Source: Buxus sempervirens (lineage: Eukaryota; Streptophyta; Magnoliopsida; Buxales; Buxaceae). From it: a DNA stretch of 64,000 bases. The stretch covers positions 40,372,602 to 40,436,601 of the forward strand of contig OX387185.1 in the NCBI GenBank assembly GCA_947561395.2, written 5' to 3'. Made by a program: the position numbers and the translations under genes. This document shows, in pieces, positions 58,340 to 64,000 of the stretch. The notes beneath the pieces were generated by a model that saw nothing but the letters and a program-made list of their open reading frames with translations, was not told the origin of the DNA and did not search any database. Within the stretch, counting starts at the first letter, position 1. Each line of letters starts with the position of its first letter.

Positions 58340-60354
58340 GGGGCAATGCTACTTATAAAGGATTACACATCTCTACACAGAAGATTACCCATCTCTGCCG
58401 TAAAAGCTAGTATCAACTCAACCACAGAAGCCGTACCACTCAACCATAACAAAAAAACGAATAACATCATACCACATACCAATCCATACCCAAATATTCA
58501 ATTCCAAGAAAAAACCATGATTCAATCCTTAAAATCCAAATAAAGCCTTTTTCGGAATAACATATGCAATTTATCAATTATATTCAAAATAAAACTCATG
58601 TATCATAAGTTCGATAAAACTCAGAGTTTATGCAATTCCAGTAGCCAATATTAATATTTAAAAGCTCAAATAAAGTAAATCAAATCTTACTTAGAGTTTT
58701 TCTTATTAATTCATTTATTGGAATCCATTTTCCTATCTTAAGACCAAAGATAGTTTCTATTTAGGTTTTCTGTATTTTTATTCTCCAGCATGTCCTACAG
58801 ACCTAAAATAAAGTTTAGAAAATGTTTTTACCCTATAAATTCCAATAATATTATTCCTATCAATATCCCATACCATTTAGACATTTTCACGCACCAACCT
58901 TACATTATAACCACTTTCCAAAAAAAAAAAAACCTTACATTATAACCTTCAATTAATTGGTTAATTTTTTCAATTTAATTTTATAAATTTTTATACCTTA
59001 ATTAGGTCTTTATAAAGTTGCTAGTATGCTTCACTTATTAGAAAAATTATTAGATATTTATTCGTATTACAAAAATCACCAAAATCCACAAATTCTACAT
59101 AGAGCGCCGACCTCTACAGGGCTAGGCGATCCTAGGTGCTCGTGCAAATTTTAACAGAAATTTCCAGATTTACAAAATTCGGATTTTTAGGCTTTTGCTA
59201 TATGTTTCTTTGGTCTAAATTAATCTACTAACATTCTAAAAAATACCTAAAGCCTTCTAGATTAGTTCTTGTTAATTAAAGACCATCCTACAATTATTTA
59301 CATAATCAAACTAAGTTTTCTTCATTACTTTAACAAATCATTCAAGAATACCAAACTCTAAAATATAAATTCTTTGATTCCATGTAAATCCAATTCCGAT
59401 TAATCCATTCAAACCATATGAAATCACAGAAAACGAAATCATGCAGTTCCTCAAGTTTTCCAAGGGTTACTACTTGCCTTATACGCTAAAATCCTTCTTC
59501 CATTGAAGCTTCTAATTCTGGACCTTACTTTTGCTCCCAAACGCACCAAGCTAGAATTTCCCAATTCATATCTCCACCGTTCACAATGTAGTTCCATCAG
59601 TGAAGATCAAAACCTCCAAATTTAAAGGCGATCCACCGTACGGATTTTTTCCGATCCTGATTTGATGATGGCTGGTCAGACAGCTCCATTAGCAGTCTTC
59701 TTCCTTTGTCTCCCTCTTTTCTCTCAATAGAAACCCACGAAAATCCTCTCTTGTCTAACCTTAATCTCCTATTTATACTTGGCTTTAGAAGTCCTAATCT
59801 AACCCTAATAGGCTACTTTAATTTGGGCTAACCCAACCAAGGTCTAGTTAAAGTCTAACACCTAATTTAATTCCTACTTTTTCTCCAACTATTATTTTTC
59901 TACTAAAACATTATTAATTAAATCTCTTATCATCTAAACTCCTACTTACAACCTATTTTCGTGAATAATAATTAATTAAACCTTAATATCACATAAAACC
60001 TTATTTTCTCCAAATTAAGACTCAAATTTACCTAATTACCCTTTTTCCACATTTGGGCTTTTATTAATTCCTTTTAATTTCTAACTTGTCTAAATAAATT
60101 ATTTTCTTCTATTTTCTAGTCCTAGTTATTATTTAATGATCTATTTATTAATTACCCTTTTCTGAAAATTACCAAAATACCCTTTTACCTCTTTTAGGCC
60201 AATTTCCTTAAAATTCATTCTTTATTTACAACTTACTAATTATTTGAATTACTTATCTTCTAAATCTTCTCTTTTTATTTTAACTAGGACTTAACTCATA
60301 TTTTCTTTTATTTATTATTTATTTATTTATTATGTTAAAATTCGGGGTTTTACA
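58340..60354 (-). mobile_element. LTR-like sequence ending at 60354
   Basis: The minus strand begins TGTAAAACCCCGAATTTT at 60354, the same start as the solo LTR at 23456, and has a GTATAAATAG TATA box near 59766-59775. The other end and target duplication were not found, and one internal segment (59100-59190) matches 24140-24210 in the opposite sense to the ends. Left boundary is a guess. Confidence 0.45.
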
Positions 60355-60357
60355 GAA

Positions 60358-60577
60358 CCAAACCTTGGTATCGAACTGAACTGAACCGAACCGAACCGAA
60401 CTGATCTCATGTAAGTTGGTTCGGTTCAGTTTGGGTTTCAGTTATTTTATTTAATATCGGTTCGGTTTTCGGTTTTCAATTTGGTTCGGTTTGGTTTTGA
60501 GTTGAATATATGTAATGTCAGTTTGGTCTTGGGTTGGCATCAACCCGGACCGAACTGAATCGAGTTGCACCTCTAAT
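60358..60577. mobile_element. Fragment rich in ACCGAA/TTCGGT motifs
   Basis: Clustered ACCGAACCGAA and GGTTCGGTT motifs and a possible terminus GTTGCACCTCTA at 60577 suggest a hAT-type end. No second terminus. Confidence 0.35.
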
Positions 60578-61169
60578 ATTCTTCTCAAATGATTTAAAAA
60601 GCTTTGCATTTTTCATAAAAAAAAAGTTCACTATAAACATCAACATGTCTTGAACTATCGTGATATTCAGCCATGGTGATCTGATATCTCCATTGTGGAA
60701 TAAAGATGTTGGTATTTGGAAATTGCAGGTTGCAGCATCTAGGGAAGTTAAATCAAAATGTTTTTGGTTATTAAACTGAGAATTGAAAAGTGCAATAGAC
60801 AACTACAAGAGGAACTGATTAGAACTTCCTTCTTTTCTTTTTTGGCTTTGCATTTCTGACCCCTTTCTTTCTACGTGGACTCTTTAGTTTATTGTTGATT
60901 TAAACTACGATTTAAAAAAGAAATATGAAACTAACTTTTCTCTCTCTTTAACTGGCACTTTTCCTTTTTCTTTTCTTTTTTTTTTTTTAGTTTTATTTTT
61001 TCTAGTTCCATTCTTGGATGAACTTTTAGGAAGTATTTTTAGCTTAATAGACACTCAATATTATCAATGTATGTGAAGGAGCTTTGTTTATATGAATCAA
61101 AATGTTGTATTTTTATCCATGTAAATGTCTTATTGGTATGAATAAATAACTAAGAAAAGAGAGGTTTGG

Positions 61170-61345
61170 GCTGGCCTGAACCCAACCCCAACTCAAGAAA
61201 TAGTTTTAGGTTTGGGTTCAAGCTCAAGGAGTTTGAGTTTAGGGCAGGCCAAAGTAAGTTTGGGTTAACTAATTTAAGATTGTACCGAAATTGAACTCAT
61301 TAAAATTAACCCGGCCCAACCTGCCCTACTTACAACTCTAGCAAC
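61170..61345. mobile_element. Possible hAT-like terminal fragment
   Basis: Rich in 'gggctggcc/ggcccaacctgcc' motifs and ending CTTACAACTCTA, similar in style to the hAT end at 40256. No target duplication identified. Confidence 0.3.
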
Positions 61346-61545
61346 AAGTTGGCCTAGATGATTTCATCCCCTCATTAGGCTAGTGCTAGTTAGTTGTTTA
61401 ATCTAGCCCTTTGCCATCCCATTGCTTTGATCTAGACTTAATTTGCCACATTCTCACAACTTGGCAGCTAGTGGGTCCCACGATAACTAAGCACTCCTTT
61501 TCATATGCAGCCAAAATCAATGGATGACATCTGCTGCAGTGTTAT

Positions 61546-61703
61546 AGTGCATTGGTCAATGTTGTGTCCATGAGATGTTGCCATGTGGAGCATCTCATGG
61601 CTTGTGTTTTTCATTGTTTTGCGTGAGGCCCACTTGGAAAAACACAAGCAATTAGATGCTCCACATGACATCATCTCACGGCCCCAGCAGTGACCAATGC
61701 AGT
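61546..61703. mobile_element. Short hairpin MITE
   Basis: About 158 bp; the two halves are inverted copies over some 65 bp. Left GCATTGGTCA...ATGTGGAGCATCT...CTTGTGTTTTTC pairs with the right GAAAAACACAAGC...AGATGCTCCACAT...TGACCAATGC. No coding capacity. Confidence 0.75.
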
Positions 61704-62232
61704 AAACGATTACTCAAATTATAATCCCCAAAATCATAGGCAATAAGATTTTTACAGTTTATCCCCTCAGTTTTCCAATAATCCCAGTTTCATTCCCTAG
61801 GTTTTTAAAATACAAATTTACCATATTGAGGTCTATATGTAACATTGTCTCCCTTTTGGATGTTTGACCGTTAAAATCATAATTTAGGAAATGTTAATTA
61901 ACAAATTTACCCTTCTTATTTATATTTATCTATACTATATATAATTGGAATAGATCCCTTGGGAAGCATGCCAAACAAAATATACAAATTTCCAAAACAG
62001 TCCTTACACACTCCCTCCCTCCTCCCTTCCCTTCTTACACACATGCAGTTCTGCACGTGCACCTTGCTAGTTTATGTTTAAAAGAAAAAAGCCTCACTTG
62101 GGCCTTGAGTACCAAAAATATCCTCAAGGAAGATGTGAAATATCAAGTCTGGTTTTTTTAATCTGATCCAATGTTGTATACATTGAACCAACCACTAAAG
62201 GGTAATCTTAGAATTTAATGTAAATAATCAGA

Positions 62233-62502
62233 ATGAAAAGGACAAAATTTTCATTCTACACTCATTTATGTCTTTCAGAGCTTCCAGGGAATCATCGGGA
62301 TGAACATAGCATCAAGAGGACTAGGCACCATCGCAAGGCCTTATCGATCCGTTCTACTCCAAGCATGGATGGTAATTTAGATCATAGGTCATTCAGGGAA
62401 GAATCTCAATCTAGCAAGAAAAGAAAGAAAACTTCTCAGTGTTCTGGAGTTTGGAAGGTGGTGGAATCAAGTTCGAGCTCATCTTTGAGCTCAACCAAAT
62501 GA
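62233..62502 (+). pseudogene. LINE ORF1 C-terminal end
   Basis: A basic and Ser-rich tail (RSFREESQSSKKRKKTSQ, then VESSSSSSLSSTK-stop) placed directly before the endonuclease ORF, as in plant L1-type LINEs. Its TGA (62500-62502) overlaps the ORF2 ATG (62499-62501) as ATGA. The true ORF1 start is not identifiable; only the tail is seen. Confidence 0.55.
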
Positions 62503-64000
62503 AAATTCTATGTTGGAACTGCCATGGTCTGGGTCAAGCAGTGACCCAAGACCATTTAAAAGATCAGGTTTTTCTTCATAAGCCTGGTCTGGTTTCTTCT
62601 TTCCGAGACATTTGCGAATCGGTCTCTTTGCAGTAAGGTGGTTAAGTCTGTTGGTTACTCAAATTCGTTTATTATGCAGTCTTCAAATCAGAGAGAGGGT
62701 TACTTATTAATGTGGGATTCTCTATATTCAATATCTATTCTACAAGAGGCAGAATGGATGGTTTTACTCCAGGTTTCTTGTAAAGGGGATACTTTTATAA
62801 TTATGTTTGTTCATGCGAGCTCAAAATTACAGATTCAGGCAGAACAATGGCAACAAATTAAAAGGCTGTCAAATCATTTTACACTTCCTTGGATTCTTAT
62901 TCGGGATTTTAATGCAATGTTACATGCATTGGAAAAAAGAGGGGGTTTGCCAATACATCCCATGCAGAGGAGATTATTCCAGGAATTGGTGGTTAATTGT
63001 GACTTGGTGGAACTACCAATGAGAGGCCCAAGTTTCACTTGGACTAATGGGCAACAGGGTTTTCGCCGAATTTCTGAAAAGTTGGATAGAGCTTTTGCAT
63101 CTCCGGAATGTTTTGATATTTTTCCTCGCCCGATGGTTTACTCTCAGCCTATTATAGGTTCAGACCATTGCCCGCTGATTGTTGATTTGAAGCATCTGAA
63201 CAAGGGGAAGGCTTGGCCTTTTCGGTTTGAGGCATTTTGGGTTCATGAACCATCATGTCAACAACTAATTGCAAACTCATGGAAGTCTTCTATTCAGAAT
63301 GCAACCAATCCACCACTTTGAACAAAGTTGAAATGGTTAGAGTATGATCTAAAGAAGTGGAATAGAGAAGTAGTGGGAAACATTCACAACAGGAAAGAGA
63401 AATTGAAGGAAAGGCTATCCCAACTACAGGTTGCTTTGTCTTATCGGTTTTCAACATCTATGTTTATGGAGGAACAAGAACTACAATGTATTTATGCTAG
63501 ATTATTGAGACAACAAGAGATGTTGTGGGCTCAGAAATCTCGGATACAATGGCTCCAAGAAGGTGACAAGAACATTGTTTTCTTCCACAAGTATACTTTA
63601 GTAAGAAGGCATCAAAATTTCATTTAGTCTCTCAAAGATGATAACAATGTTGAAATCACTTCAACAAAGGATTTGAAAAAAATTAATAGTTGGTCATTTT
63701 GAAAATATGGTGAGACCATACCAGCAATGGACTGAATTTGAGTTAACAGGTTTAATCCCTTCATCAGTCACAGCTGTTGAGTGTGAATGCATTTGCCGAT
63801 TTCCTACTCCTCTGGAAATATGGAAGACAGTTGAGGGCATGGGGTCTCTAAAAGCGCCAGGGCCGGACGGGTACCAAGGGATCTTCTTGAAGAACTATTG
63901 GGAGATAGTGGTTGATGAGGTAATACAAACAGTCCAAGGTTTTTTCAGAACCAGTTCTATGCCGGCAAAATTGAATCACACTTTTATCTCTCTAATTCCG
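62499..64000 (+). pseudogene. LINE ORF2 (endonuclease and start of RT), runs off window
   Basis: Starts MKILCWNCHGLG, the endonuclease N-terminus that carries the catalytic Asn. A frameshift lies near 62590. It resumes with SETFANRSL, LPWILIRDFNAML, RGPSFTWTNGQQGFRRI, KLDRAF and GSDHCPLIVDL (the catalytic SDH). Then WNREVVGNIHNRK and WLQEGDKNIVFFHK, the usual linker, and KAPGPDGYQGIFLKNYWE near 63855, the first RT motif. Stops at 63319 and 63625 and a frame change near 63690 make it non-functional. The catalytic RT motif lies beyond the window. Confidence 0.9.

Noticed and set aside
59100-59200. Solo LTR in plus orientation based on similarity to 24140-24210
   Set aside because: The terminal TGTAAAACCCC and TATA box point to minus orientation; the internal match is short and GC-palindromic, so orientation was left uncertain.

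Overview
The window is nuclear DNA from a plant, most likely a woody eudicot. Evidence for this is an RPS5-type CC-NB-LRR immune receptor gene, an intronless ANTH-domain clathrin-adaptor gene, a PIP-type secreted-peptide gene, a CYP87-like P450 exon, plant-type GT..AG introns, and dense nested transposable elements typical of plants. The species cannot be named from the sequence. About 5% of the window is conventional gene; most of the rest is transposon.

Layout. 0-0.76 kb: decayed LINE 3' end. 1.0-2.85 kb: tandem duplication of the region downstream of the NLR gene. 2.86-6.43 kb (minus): NLR gene with one frameshift and a 144-bp-period LRR array. 6.84-7.25 kb: foldback MITE, followed by a C26 tract. 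7.48-20.32 kb: a young, complete LTR retrotransposon (near-identical LTRs, TSD CATGG) that carries gag-protease but no RT/integrase, and an intact antisense two-exon plant-mobile-domain gene; it sits inside a LINE tail. 23.46-25.77 kb: solo LTR (TSD TTTTG). 25.81-30.89 kb: deleted gag-only LTR element (TSD CTATG) whose 5' LTR was itself hit by a solo LTR at 26.44-28.73 kb (TSD CAAGG). 32.83-34.50 kb: a Pack-MULE (9-bp TSD TAAAAGAAT) carrying pieces of a subtilase gene and an arabinogalactan-peptide gene. 34.56-35.74 kb: non-autonomous hAT element. 36.63-37.87 kb (minus): ANTH gene. 38.22-38.85 kb: MITE pair. 39.41-40.26 kb: hAT element (TSD ACAATTAC). 41.58-41.84 kb: orphan P450 terminal exon. 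44.48-44.74 kb (minus): PIP-like peptide precursor. 45.38-46.67 kb: PIF/Harbinger-type element (TSD TTA) with a nested hAT-like insert. 47.99-48.44 kb: CACTA terminus. 50.09-57.6 kb (minus): LTR element with a 3.1-kb LTR and gag pseudogene. 59.1-60.35 kb: another LTR terminus. 62.2-64.0 kb: LINE running off the window.

How parts work together. The host genes look independent. The NLR (intracellular immune receptor) and the PIP-like peptide (extracellular danger signal) are both immunity-related, but their proximity is probably chance. The retroelements share features: the 7.48-kb and 25.81-kb elements have the same primer-binding site, and the LTRs at 26.4 and 50-53 kb both carry clusters of short CCGG-centred palindromes just upstream of the TATA box. 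The most striking items are the antisense mobile-domain gene in a recently moved pol-less element, the two-gene Pack-MULE, the LTR hairpin arrays and the amplified LRR unit.

Coordinates and frames were read by eye; family names rest on motif recognition, not on database searches.
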